DNA from: Acanthaster planci
Taxonomy: Eukaryota; Echinodermata; Asteroidea; Valvatida; Acanthasteridae
Reading direction: 5' to 3'
Length of the DNA stretch: 32,330 nucleotides
Assembly (NCBI RefSeq): GCF_001949145.1
Contig: NW_019091379.1
Coordinates: 1,693,563 to 1,725,892, forward strand
Positions 1-12,700 of this stretch are shown one piece after another. Within the stretch, counting starts at the first letter, position 1; each line of letters starts with the position of its first letter. The notes under the pieces are model-generated. The model had not been told where the DNA came from. It ran no database searches and saw nothing but the letters and a program-made list of their open reading frames with translations. The translations under genes and the position numbers were made by a program.

Positions 1-171
1 TGGCAATTTACAAATGTTTAGCACAGTCTTGAATCTCTTGCACAGCTTTAATGTACTCCATCCAGACTTGACTTATTTTGAATGAAATCCACTCATAGCA
101 ATATGAAGAGGGGGTGTCCTATGCATGGAACAGCAGATTTGTGCAAGAGTCAAGATTGTGCTAGCTTTGTT
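1..171. other. Intergenic, start of window
   Basis: No gene is supported here. The stretch leads into the left arm of the foldback that follows, and the open frames on the two strands mirror each other. Confidence 0.4.
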
Positions 172-303
172 GCTAGAACTGCATGAGTGGTTTTGCATAA
201 TGGTAGAAAGGCAAGTGGGAAGGAAAAGGAGCAAACATAGCCCCCTTTTCCTTCCCACAATGCCATTCTACCATTGTGCAAAATCACCCATGCTGGATTT
301 AGC
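172..303. repeat. Foldback (inverted repeat) with ~60-bp arms
   Basis: The left arm, about 172-230, reads GGTTTTGCATAATGGTAGAA then GTGGGAAGGAAAAGG. The right arm, about 243-303, is its near-exact reverse complement, containing CCTTTTCCTTCCCAC and TTCTACCATTGTGCAAAA. A 12-base spacer lies between. Such a structure is typical of a short foldback MITE. No target-site duplication was recognised. Confidence 0.75.
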
Positions 304-2160
304 TATATCATGATGGTTTAGGCCTACAATAACAAGCAAAAGCAAGACAAGACACAACTTACCCAAAAGCTGTCCACAAATCGGCTCATTGTGGGTCGGT
401 TATGTTTATCGTCAAATAAGGAACTGACTGCAACTTAAATGGTCAGAAACTGTCCAGATGTAGTTGACTGGAACACGGTTATCCACGTGTAGGACTTGTG
501 AGATAAATTTTGTTCATTCAGCTCAGGGCACGTACATGTAACAAAGTAACGGTACAGTGTAGGCACTTGTTAGAACTTTTGTTTCAAGTAAACAAAACCA
601 GCAGACTCCCGATCCCGAGCCTGGAAAACGTCCGAGCAGGTTTACATGTTACATACACGGAAAAATGTTATTTAAAAACATAGTGCACTATTTGGAGTTC
701 TAACTAAACCCTCAGAACGTTCACAGAGCCAAGTATCACTGTCAGCAACGTTCGGTCATTTCGGTTAAGCTAATTTTTGGTGCCTCTCCTCCTACCCGGT
801 ACCCGGAAGTAATACAGTGGGATTCAGACGGGTACCCAAATTCCCACTACATTAAAAAGCACGCAAAGAAGTGCAGAGCTCATATGCTGATTATTAATCA
901 CAAGTCCGACGACTATTTCATGCTAGTCAAATCGTAGGGGGCGTTGTTGCCAGAACGTTTCGTTCGTCGCGCCCAGCGCGAGCGCCCGCCGAACGAAGTG
1001 CTGGGGGGGTGATGGCTTTGCACTCTGATTGGATACACGACCTGTGACTGCGAGGTATCTCTTCCTGTTAGCAAAGCATTATTTAAATTTTTTGATTAGC
1101 CAATGGCAATGCTTTGGTACGGGCAAAGTGTCACCTACATGCATGTGTATGATAAAAACCATATGGCCTTGGTACAATCACACAGTGTGGCAATTTAATT
1201 ATCTTTTCACTAAGTATCACTGATCACGTGTCTTTTGGCGATATGTTTCAAATAATTGGTTACCTTAATCAATTTTGGATGAACGAATAAAGTATGGTGA
1301 GAATTTTTTCAGCAACGAGGAAGAGAAAATATTGTGACCTGCTATGGCATAATGGGAAAAGATCCCCATTTATGACTTTTTGAGATATACATACAAGAAT
1401 AAAGAGAAATAAATGGGCTTTCCGGTTATACCACATTTATACTCGTAGAAACTCCGCTCCGAAAATATGACGTGAAAAAGATGACGGGAAACATCGCTGT
1501 GGTCAAAACTATTTTCTAGAAAAACGGCTTTGAAAAAAGAGCACGCCGCAATGCTGCAAACGTTAGCCACGCGCATGTTGTGTGAGCTCGATAATTGTTC
1601 TCGATCTACATGACCACAACAGCATTATATTTATGGGCAACTGTTGCCATGAAATAACAAAGTAAACTGAAAGAATATCTTCACAAATTGTTTTCCTGGA
1701 AGTTATATTGTTTTTTGGGGGGGGGGAGGAATCCATAGCAGTGGAGTTTCGTGATCATGGATTTCTACTGACATCAGACGGGCCGGTGTTGACACGGCCT
1801 CCCGACCTATGGTTTCTAGATTTCGAAACATTCCTGTTTGAAATTAAAATTCACAGTACCTGTTAAGATAAGTTAATATGAGCTTATTTCAGTCAAAAAC
1901 CACCCTTTCTAAATTGACAAGTAAGACTCGTACTCTTTGCTCACCGAAAACTCTGGCACTTCAGAAAGCTGTCGTCCATCCAACGGCATCGGATCTTGCC
2001 TTCCATACTTACAAATTTTTCAATGTACATGCATGCCAAGGGTGCAATACAGTGGTGAGATACGTATTACTCAAGCTGAATTTGGCATAAAGGTCAGGTT
2101 TGTCCCCTTTGGGCGCTCAAAAATTGAAAATGTTTAGCCTAACCATTGTTACAGTTTTCA
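304..2160. other. Intergenic, no gene recognised
   Basis: Frames are short on both strands and no protein family is recognisable. A GC-rich patch sits near 955-1010 with repeated CGCGAGCGCC-type words. A run of nine or more G is at about 1717-1727. Nothing else stands out. Confidence 0.4.
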
Positions 2161-2280
2161 GTGTACATGTACATGCCATGTTGAAATCGACTCGTACATG
2201 CTCGTACCGTACGGGTGTACATGTACACTGTACAGTACATGCACACAGCATTGTTGTTTTTGCGTACGCACCTGTACGCT
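2161..2280. repeat. TACATG/GTACATGTAC palindromic repeat cluster
   Basis: Repeated self-complementary words (GTGTACATGTACATG, GTACATGTACACTGTACAG, CGTACGCACCTGTACG) are packed into about 120 bases. They resemble the TACATG palindromic repeats seen in many marine invertebrate genomes. The open frames crossing this area on both strands come from the repeat. Confidence 0.6.
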
Positions 2281-5200
2281 ACAGTAAAAGTAATATTGAA
2301 GGGGCGGCGTAGCGCCGTGAGTAAAAACTAGTTGTGCGAGGGCGCTCTTCAACATAAATAAAACACCTATCGATCACTGTCGTCTTTGGGCCAAGACTAA
2401 CGTAGACGTAGCTTGTGAACAAGACACAACTTTACGAAAACACGCCCGTAATATGGACAAAATTTTGTCATCTATAATTTAAGAAAATATGGAACTAAAC
2501 TCACTCCAGAAATCCTCCATTTTATCACTTTTGCCTGATTTTTTTTTGCACAAATGGCATAGTTAGAGGAAATCTTTGAAACCTAACCTACCTAAAAATC
2601 TAAAAAACAAAATCAATTTTGGCATGATTTTTTACGTATGTCCAACTTCAACAGCCGATTACTCAAAATAAGGTTTTGGGGATCATTCCTCATTTAGCCT
2701 CAGTATGGAATTGGTAACCGCCGCTTTTGTGACGCATTCAGCGGGCTCGCACGCCTGGCAGAAATTTGCCCACAATGCTCTGCACGTCGTTAGCTGTGAC
2801 CCCGTGTGACGTATTTCCTTCACTAAAATCTGTGCAAGGTCATCAGCCCTTGCGACGAGCGAACCAGGCCGTCGGCAGAGCTCATCATCACTCTATATAT
2901 ATGGAAGAGCTGAACGTCGGCATCAGCGGATTTGCCACCCGAAAACGGCACAGCAATATCAGTGAAACGCAGCCCAAATGTCCGATGCGTTGAGCTCTAC
3001 GCATCGATATGAACTCAGAAACATCGTCAAGATAAGCGAGACGTTTGGTCGTTTCCCATGACCCCATGTATGACATAATTATCGACGGACGGTTGGGTAT
3101 CAGACAACAGACAAGAGAAAATGGAGTGGAAGAAATGAACACTAAAGGACCTCAGAATCAAATTGACCGTCGAATTCAAGAAAAACGCCGCTCAATGTGC
3201 TACCACGGGAGAATCCAAAGACAGTCAATAAGATATCATTATTGTACAGCAATATTATTTTATTTTTTGATTTCCAGAGATGATTTGGGGAGGGGTGTTG
3301 AAAATGAATACCAAGAACACTTTGGAAATTTGATATTATGCACTTTAAGAGGTTCAGTTTGAATTGAGTTACAGTATTACGTGTGTATTGAGATTCAATT
3401 ACAGGCAAGTTTAGATCAGTAAGTTCAGCAAATGTAAAATTTATAAAACAGCGGGTAGAAGCAAGCGAATCGATGCAGAGCCAAACATTAAACTGTTGGT
3501 CAATGATACATTTACATTTCGTGTCTGGTGTATATTACATTCGAGGAGTCCTTTAAGATTGCATCATTTTACTGGTTTTAAAAGACGGTATTTGAAATGC
3601 TTTGAAAGTAATTTATCTGTTTATTACCTCTTCTGAAATCATTTACGTGTCTATACTCATTCCCCACATAGTATCAATTTGCCTTAAAATTAAGAAATGT
3701 TGGGGAATTTCAGGATGGGCCTTACAGTGTTTTCTCTCTGAAAATACAATGTTATAACCAAGGACTAGCTTAGTGATTTCAATATTTCTGAATGAAACTG
3801 TCTCGTTGGAAGAAGTTCATCTATCCACCTTGAACAAAAGCACTCCCTCATCGGTTGAAAAGAACCATGTTGAACGAGCGTTCATTTTGTTGGCAACGAG
3901 GTAAATGTAACGCCCGCATTTCACAGTAGTTCGTGAACCAGCACAGCTCAGTTCTGACCAAAAGAACCTCCGTTGCAAAGAAAACTGCGTCCTCTCTTGG
4001 TCCAACTCGAGGCTCATATATAATTCAACTTTCAGATTAAGATTTCAGTCATTCGTAATTTCTTTTCACCACTATCTGTTCAAGACAAGATGTATAAGGC
4101 TCTTGGTGTTTTAAACAGTTGTCATTCATGATTATGAGAAAATTAAGCTTTGATTTTTGGACTAATGTTTAAATTGACGCTCATTTTCAAAAATCTAATT
4201 TAGTAAATTTCAATCCAACAACAAATGCAAAAGTCCCCAGCAATGTTTTTATATACATAAAATTATATTCTTATTGCGGGAGAATAAAAAAGCCACAATA
4301 ATTAATGTTCATTTTCCAGTTTGCAAACGACAAGTCTGAGAGTGATACACATCGTGTGAAAAAAGCTAATAAGATTACGACTAATGCGGACAACTACAAC
4401 CGTTCTATTTGTTTTAAAAGTCTTTCTTTATGCGGCTGAGGCCACTTGGGTAAACCGGGAAAATTTCATAGTAAGCAAATAACAGAACTTAGCAACATTT
4501 CAGGCTTGAGAGGATGATCATAAACGAGTGCCACGATAATCAAAGATGAAAGAATGTGTGCAGACAATAAAAAGTCACAAATTACCACTGAGAAATGGTG
4601 ACTTTGTCAGTAAGGAAAACTTAACTACAAATTCCAACAGTCGAGTATCAAACATGCACAACTCAAAGATACAGGAAAAACATTTTGCGTTAATGATAAA
4701 AAAACTTGGAACTGCACAAGCTTGTGTTTGACAATTTGCTTATAATTACATCCTGCAACCCATTTTTCTATTTAATTCGCTTTAAATTATGAAGTATCAA
4801 AACAGACAAAAAGTTCCGAGGATTGTACATGATTACAGCTACATGTAAAAGTATCAACTAGGACCTCGTTACACGCTGCAATGCTACTCGGTTGTAAGCA
4901 ACAACCATTATGTTTATCCCCCTTTTGAACTGATGGCTTTATCAAACCGTGCAAAGTCAAAATAGAAACACCTCTATAATTCCTTTAATAAGTCCACCTG
5001 AAATGGACAAATCAAAGTAATTATAAACTTAGGGGCCTATAGTATTTGGTATGGGAAGAGGACAGTGTTACAAACTACACACCCGATAATGACACAAAGA
5101 GTGGTGAACGAAAACTGATCATACCATCCACCTGAACTGCTATACATAATTACTTTGAGAACAAAATCATTAAAAAGATGTTGGCTTATTTGATTCTAAC

Positions 5201-5640
5201 GAGACATTAGGCAGACATTCTCTTTTAAAATTCAGAACCATGAATATATTGGCCAAGATTGGTCGATCTACGCAATTACTCGATCTTTGCGCGATCTGTC
5301 GATCTTGATGCCGCGCAAGATTTACTGATTATTTCAGCCATTAACCGGTTGCCTTTTCCTTCTATTTTGCAGTTGTGGGAGATAGTTTCAAAAAGAGTGA
5401 GTAGAAAATTATAGGATCGACTGATAGCCCAACAAATACATATTTATTTCGAATCACTTTCTTATGAAATGGGCGATAATGACTTTAGCGGTATGTCAAT
5501 TTAAGGAGATTTATACTCAACTTGGCAAGAGAGACCGAAAGCAGACGCCAATTTGTGACATACCTCATGCATGGAACGTTATACTTCGACCTTGCAGAAG
5601 TCGAACGTATTTCAAATTAGCGAATTTTCGCCTCGAATGC
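2281..5640. other. Intergenic, no gene recognised
   Basis: The sequence is AT-rich with short frames. A TATATATA box at about 2893-2900 sits in a locally GC-richer stretch (2700-3000). A 105-codon open frame at 3045-3362 (+) has no recognisable domain and ends in low-complexity sequence. A short cluster of CGATCT words lies at 5262-5310. No gene can be supported. Confidence 0.35.
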
Positions 5641-5641
5641 T

Positions 5642-5804
5642 TAAAGGCCATTTCATGCTAAAGGCGAACGCGAAAGCGTGGCTAGTATGACTGATTTGCA
5701 GCAAAATTTCGCTCAAAAATGCGTTCAGCCTTTACGAACTTTTCATTTGTCGTCACAAGGGTGCGTTCCTATTCGCTTTCGCACTAAGTATGAACCGGCC
5801 TTTA
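5642..5804. mobile_element. Short inverted-repeat element (MITE-like)
   Basis: The left end reads TAAAGGCCATTTCATGCTAA then GCGAAAGCG. The reverse complement of the right end reads TAAAGGCCGGTTCATACTTA then GCGAAAGCG. The 163-bp span has imperfect terminal inverted repeats of about 35 bases and no coding capacity, as expected of a non-autonomous DNA transposon. The superfamily is not assigned. A related-looking element lies at about 7152-7336. Confidence 0.6.
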
Positions 5805-6214
5805 TTTGCGACGTCTAACTGGCGATATCCAAGTATTTAACACGCCCCTTTATCAGTTCGAACACACAACTTGTTTCGAAAACCCAACCCCAGGCTGCAC
5901 ATTGTCTTGATTAGACATTCTGTATGCTGGCGGTCGAAATTCCTTCCCGTTGATTCACTCGTCTTGTTTTCCAGAAATCCTAGGCAAGCTTGACCTTGCG
6001 ACAAGCGTGTTTCGCCTGAACAGGGCTATTTTCATTGCTGGTACAGGATGGTTTGTAAGGGAGCGGCTTCATCACGTCAAACTCGTTTCTCATGTAAAGT
6101 GGCATAGACGTGAGCATTGTAATTGAATGTGCTCAGAGCACTTTCATAGAAAACTCGCTGATGTTCGATCACAATACATGTTTCCTCAGTAAGACTCCGT
6201 GCTTGCCAGCGGTC
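5805..6214. other. Intergenic, downstream of the DUR3-like gene
   Basis: This 410-base stretch follows the polyadenylation signal in the direction of transcription. I see no gene or repeat in it. Confidence 0.4.
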
Positions 6215-6220
6215 TTTATT
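6215..6220 (-). terminator. Probable polyadenylation signal of the DUR3-like gene
   Basis: On the minus strand this reads AATAAA, about 170 bases after the stop codon. A GT-rich stretch (TGTATTGTG) follows roughly 35-40 bases later. The position and order fit a normal cleavage and polyadenylation site with a short 3' UTR. No transcript evidence is available. Confidence 0.6.
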
Positions 6221-6390
6221 CGCTAGCGATTCCAACTGAAATCGATTCTCCCCGGCTAATATGTCGTGTTGATGTCTTGCGTTTCGACAAGATTTCCACT
6301 TCAGTTCTTCTCAGCTTCAAACCATTACATTTTAGTTCTTCCTCACCTTTCATTAATAACTTGGCAGAAATGTCAATTCTCGACACATAA

Positions 6391-6754
6391 TCAGGCGCGG
6401 GCCTCCGCAACTGGCGAATCCGGAGTCTCACTAATAGAGGGCGCAACCCGTACGCGCGCCCTCAAGTGCTTAAACTGACGTACAATGTCTTTCACCTCCG
6501 TCGCCAAAGGCACCACAATAATGAAAATGGCGGCAGTGAAAGCCCAGGTGTCAGTCAGGTTGATCCAGTGCTGGAACTGGTTCTTGTTAAGGACGAAAAG
6601 CGCAGTCATAACGATAGGCCAAATTAGAACCATTAGAACAGTAAGTCCCAGGCTCAAAATAAGGGTTGTGTACCTCGCCCGCTTAAATTCCTTTAGCATT
6701 TGTTCCAGGGACGGCCGATTATAGACGAGTTTCACATCTGTAATGTTGAATTCC
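6391..6754 (-). CDS. DUR3-like exon G, terminal exon with stop codon
   Basis: This 364-bp terminal exon completes Arg394 and encodes residues 395-514 and a TGA stop at 6393-6391. It has an amphipathic, basic segment (NRPSLEQMLKEFKRARYTT), then two membrane helices at about 425-449 and 462-477 with a short loop holding Asn-Leu-Thr. A basic cytosolic tail follows, ending in a Ser/Thr/Pro-rich stretch (SETPDSPVAEARA). The length fits the last two helices of the family. The tail is shorter and less acidic than in plant DUR3. The acceptor is TTTGGACAG. An in-frame TTG just upstream could be mistaken for a start but lies in the intron. Confidence 0.93.
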
Positions 6755-9700
6755 CTGTCCAAACAAAGAAAAATATGTTTAGTTTTGTTTTACGAATTCT
6801 AGTTACAGTCCATAGTTAGGCCTAGTTTATTGGTGGATACATCTTTATTCGTTGCAATATCAGCCCTACGCACACTTGTTCATGTAGAGCTTGGATGAAT
6901 TTGTAGAATGAAGATTATTGTACTCATTCTGATCACGTTGGTTGACGTACCGAAATTTTGTCAGTACTATAGCTATTTGTGGTGTCATGAAATACCTACA
7001 AGCATAATTACAAATGTGAATAAAATGCGTTGCTCCTCGGCCGAGATCTAAAGGGAAAAGGATTTGCCCCCAGGCAAAAACTGGCCTTTGGGTTTAAGCA
7101 GTACACCTGCAAAGAACCATTTCCCCGTTATTTGAATAATACCTGCGTAGAGCCCGGTCGATTTATACTTTAGGCAAATTCCAAAGCGAATTAAGCGAAG
7201 TAACGAAGTACTACAGCGAAATTTACTCGAGCTGAAATGTGTTGAACTTAAACGAATTCGCGTGCGGCGTGTTTATTTGATCTGACGTCACAATTCGCGT
7301 TTGTTTTTGCTTTCGCGTCAAGTCTCAACCGCCTTCTTAAAAGCACTGCTCCGCAATCCACTGGCCAGTTAGGTTGTGACTTTGATTGATGAAAGCAAAT
7401 CCGTGACCGGATGCAGCATTAAACACGATTCAATAGTGGACGCCCGAGAGCGTATTGCGTTTTGCGCTAATACCAATCCACTTTCAGAAATCCCACCATA
7501 ATCAAGGAACTGTCGTGGCGTGATCGTATCAAGAAACTGTCGTAGATTTTTTTTCCACCGACCATGCTGATTGGACCTTGCCTATAAAAAAGCAGGGTGT
7601 GGTGACCTGTCCAAACACAGCGCTGAAAATAATTATGCATGTGCGATACGATTTCGCCCAAATATCAACGCAGTGATAGTCGAAATCTATGGTACGGCTT
7701 TGCTACCAGACCGAGCGGTACCGTACCATACCCAATGTACTACATGTACATGTACGGAGCGCAATAGGAATAATCAGAACATACATGTATGCACCATGTG
7801 CATGTATATACACACTGCACACACGAACACCGTATGGTGTCCTGACACTGACTCCTACTAGGTATTGTGTTGTGTACCAATACAAATATTTCTCTGTCCA
7901 CATCTGGAAACAAAGACACTCGTGGTACTCAATACAAAAACAAGTGACAAGTACACTTTGCCTGGTTTATTCAGTCATCAGCATATTTTTTTAGGAATTT
8001 CATTTATTTTCGACCGACTGACCCTTCCTCGATTAATGAAAACAAATATATGAGCGCCATGAAATATAAAAGGGTCCCTTAGCAGGCAGCTCCCCAGACG
8101 GTGATATATATAGGCAACCCAGTAAACAAATACAAGATTTGATCGTTTCCAACCCTTTTACGAGTTCACAGACTGACCGACTCACCTGACGTATAATTCT
8201 GTCCAAGGTGACAAAGGGTTGTCGATGTCACGCGTCTTCTCCCATATCTCCATCCTTTCTTGCTCCGACAGGGGATGTTTCGTGAAAAAGGTCACGCCCA
8301 CTGCGATAAGGCCTCCGGAGAGAAGTGACGTGCAGTTTCCGATGAGCATACTCAACTCAAAATTGTTATCTGTGATGAGAATAATAAGTTAAGTCAATCC
8401 AGTCGGAGCATAACTAAAGAAGAAAGAGTCGTCAAGTTCAACTTGTGTTCTTTGGTGTATCCTCTGAATGTAAACTTGATGATTCGACAGAATTATCAGG
8501 TGCTGGTACTTGTGAACCGAGAAAGACACGTACACTGCCTCTTAAACCTGAGATGTCCCGTTCATGCGTTATTTCAAATGAACTTTACGGAGAGGTCCCC
8601 GTGTGTCTTCCCTCATACGAAAAGCTCAAGTTTAATGGCAGACTCGGCTACTCTCTGCGTGTGTGAAAGGTCAGCCGTTTAAATACTCTCGAAATTCCAA
8701 GGAGTGAAAACTTAACTTTTCGAGTGAAAATGCGAATCTGTTGTCGGAAACTAGGGACTAGACGTTTCAGAGTGAAGTTTCTTCAATCGAAAAGATCCAG
8801 TTTTCACTCGAGCTTTGACTAAAGTAATTATTTGTCAGATTATCTCAATCTAAATTGAGAATGATTTTTCACTCCAAATCTCGTCCTTAGTTTCACTCGA
8901 CTAGTACACGACTAAAGTAATTATTTGTCAGATTATTTCAATCTAAATTGAGAATGATTTTTCACTCGAAATCTCGTCCTTAGTTTCACTCTTTTGAATT
9001 TAGAGAGTAGGCCTAACCAACACAATAAGGTAAAAAACTATTTATCACTGTGTGGTAACGGTAAAGGTCCGAAATAAGCAATAGTTCTATTGTATCTGCA
9101 TCGAACGAGCAATTGTATTCCCTTTGGCTTGTTTACCTCCCGAGTTCGTCATGAACGCAGACAGATCAAATTTCTTGTATAAAAGTGAGGCGGACACCAA
9201 CCAACTCGTGATACCCAGAAGCATTCCTACGAGGGCGCCGCTGGCCATGGCCTTGCTGGTGAGGCGTGTCCAGAAGGTCCCGAGAATAATTGGAACGACG
9301 GAGGAGCCGATGAACACGCCCATGGCGGAGTACACGCCACTTAGGGTGACCTGGGCAGATGAGACGGGAGATATCATATCGTGAGAGTGACGGATAGGCC
9401 TACTGGTCTAGAGTGAGAAACATCCAGTTTCACTGATCATTTTGTTTGGCTAAGACGCAAAGCTTTCAAGACAGTGCCCGGGCGGCTAAAAGGGTAACGA
9501 CGGATTACTGGAGTGACGGTATTTTGCGAGGTTTCTTTCTGTTGAACTGTAATTGCTGTGTGTCACTACAATGCACACCTGTCCAAGATTCGACCACATT
9601 TTGCATGTTCCTCATAATATGACACTGTCATGCAGTAAAGAAATTAGGAATAAATCTGTGATAGAGTTGGAATTTAATGTACGCCTATTCTTCGAGCATA

Positions 9701-12700
9701 TTTCTCCTGATAACATTTCCCCACAAAATCAAGTATTGATGACTAAATGCGCTAAAAACAGTATTATATGTGCACTAAAATAAAGACGGTGTTTTCTGTT
9801 TTCCACGTGTTGTCTTTGAACTGACCAATGAAACGCTAAATATTGGTGGAAAGGAGAATTTGAAGTTCGTTTGTAAGGTTTGTTTCAGCTCATTTCTTCA
9901 GAAAGAGTGCAGGCAAGTTTGACTTTTTCTGGCAAGCCTTAATAAACTTCACCTTTACGGTAAAAACCCACTTTAGAAATCGAGCCATTCACGTATTCCG
10001 TGGATGAAAGACAAAAGGCAAAGAGCTAAACGCCTGATACAAAAGAAATACAAATTCAGTACCAGTAAAAGCGCGGAACACAGATTAGTCACGCTTAGTA
10101 ACTAGCATGAAACCTAGGCGTTTATCAGAAGATGTTCAATAAAGGGGGCATTCTCTGAACAGGCAGGCAAGCGGACATATCTCTCATGCTGCAGAAAGGG
10201 TTTCCTTTTAATGGAGGTACAAAAAGACCTTGCCAAGGATGAGTGGGCAATGCACAAAAAGTTCATTTAAAGTACTTATAAAGATCGCCCAGAATCGATG
10301 GAAGATCGGAAACACTCACATCGAAGAATTATCTTAAGTCTCTTAACGTACATTTGATTCTGAATTGGATGTCAAAAGGGGAATAGACATGGCACAGTAA
10401 GTCACTTATTAAACGACAAACTTCTAAAAACAGCAGGGAACTAATGTTTTCGTGTTAATACATTTGAATTAGTCCTCTTAAGTTGGCTAAACGAATCACA
10501 ATTAGATTTTCCTGAATTGTGTTTTCGGCAAAGAAAAATAAAAAGCAAAACACCAGAACAAAATTTACACTGTGACGCACAAAGACGGCGTTCCAACCTG
10601 CAAATGCAGTGGGAATTCGGTTAAGTCTCGTTCTTGTATCACCGTAGAACAGCAAATCTTGCCAAGACACATGCAGTCACATGTCAACAGCAAATTAAAC
10701 ATTCCTGGACGAAAGTACAGTCACGAGCTCCTGCGTGTCTAGTCTTCAGATGTTGGAAAGCCAAGGACACAAAATGCATCGCGCAATCGTGCCCTGGTTT
10801 GCCCGTATGATCGAGTAAAGCCGCTTTTATAACTGCACGCTTTTAAGCGTGGGTTAACAACAGGGGGGGGGCATGAAGAAATTGCCTTTTTAAACATTTT
10901 TAAATTTATTTTTAAACATGCATTGCGGGTTTCTTATGCACCAGAGGGCTTAATATTCTAAAGCGGTTTTTATTTTCAAAACGGGAGAATTATCATCTCT
11001 CCCACAAGACATTACCTGCAAATGCCCATGACTTATTTCGACTGCCAACATCTGAATTATATATGCATTTAGTGTCCAGGTGGACCTGTCGGCAGGCCAT
11101 TTACTGACCGAGAACCACGGGAAAACGGCCATATTTACCAAGCTTTCGATTCCAAGGTTGACCTAGATTGTGCCGGCCATTATTTGTCCGATACCCCTGT
11201 CTAATTTAATCAAATATGCCCCCGATGTACTGCAAGACGAATGACTCCGTGGTTCTAGAGAGGGCATCCCTTTTAAATTTCATGGAACTCATTTCCGACT
11301 GACCTCGAAAGGAAAAGAGACTTCTTAATACAGCCAATCCTTTCAGCAACTTCTGGCTAAGAAAAAATTATAGTAAAATCACACTTTTTCTTATTTTTAG
11401 AAAAACTACAAGCATATGTAAATGGTATTTACATATTCCAGCAAAACGGACGTGTAGAACGGGCAGAAACTAATATGAAGCCGAGCAATAAAGGTCTACG
11501 CCGATGGCTGATGGCTAACGTCTCTTCGACTTGTTCAAGACTAGTCCTTACAGCGTTTTATAATTCCGAGTGACAATATTATGTTAAGTGGAAAAAACAA
11601 AAACCCTAAATCTCAAATCCGTCCACATTCCCCAAAATTTGTTCAAACTTGCTACAAGATGTGAAACCACACACAAGAGAAATCAACAACTCAGTTATCT
11701 GTCTTTTGTGGGGGGGGGGTTTCGAAAGTTGAAATATTTTCATACCGATTACGTTCCGGTTTTAGACTTAAGTGGATCAAAGATGTTTCGAAAGAAGAAC
11801 TCCATGCATGCTTATTGGAAACGCTAGGGAATGAATTGGCAGGTAAACCAATAGCAAAAAAAAACCAGGGGTTTGCCACCAAAGGCTACAGTTGCTGCAC
11901 CTTTTCACAGTAAACAAATTTAATTGATGACTACGCAATTCGTTTTGTGTAAATTTCACCAGAAGTTGTTTTATTCTTTCTTTCTTTTTGATTTATTTAC
12001 AAAGGAACGCGATAAAATGTGAGGTGGGCAGACAGTGTGACCATTAAACCATATAAAGGCCTACAGATTAGTTCAAAATGTGTAAAATGCGATCAAGCCA
12101 CTTTATCTCAGTCTCTGGATCTGTTCCTGATGTTCCATTTTTGGAAAATGTATATATTCCACGGATCCCAGTCCGAAATTAGTATGAGCAACATCAAACA
12201 GAACAATCTAAAAGCAAAACGCTGGAGTTTGCCGGCGTCATTGTTGCACGTCAAATAGACATTCTGCATTAATCCATAATGCGAAATATATGTAGCTGTT
12301 TACGGCATGAACGTGACTGCTGCGAGTTACCGTGGTAAAGTTGAGTTAACGCCCGCGCTCTTTAATGAGCAATTTTCGGCGTTGGAGTTTTATTGTTGTT
12401 CAGGGAATATCTAGTTTTACAGTGTTGCAAATTTTTTTTCTGAAGTCATTATCTGAGCACTTAATTCATCGCCCGAATGTCGAATTTGCTACATCGCTTC
12501 GAATACTGTTCGTTTTATTCCGCACTAACTGCACAAGGCCTTGCAAGGCTTAGACAGGCCCACACATAGTAAGTAATATATTTCCCTTCCCTTCTCTTCC
12601 CTATATCCGCCTACGCCATCCTACCTGTAAAATATCGAAGAGTAGAGTCAGCGGAATGATGGCAATTGAAACCCAGAGTATCGCCCAGTCTCGCTTCACC

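Larger units (their letters stand above)
6755..8185 (-). other. Intron between DUR3-like exons F and G
   Basis: This 1431-bp GT-AG intron has donor GTGAGT and acceptor GGACAG. It contains a MITE-like element at about 7152-7336 and a TACATGTACATG cluster near 7735-7830. Open frames here on both strands follow the repeats and show no domain. Confidence 0.85.

Noticed and set aside
2880-2905. TATATATA box as a promoter
   Set aside because: No coding exon follows on either strand and TATA-like words are frequent in this AT-rich sequence.
3045-3362. 105-codon plus-strand open frame
   Set aside because: No recognisable domain. The second half runs through low-complexity AT sequence, and the opposite strand is also partly open. 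No splice or promoter context is convincing.
6485-6724. 79-codon plus-strand frame
   Set aside because: It is the antisense shadow of DUR3-like exon G.
8817-8991. CRISPR-like direct repeat
   Set aside because: Only two long copies with an 11-base gap are present, in an intron of a eukaryotic gene.
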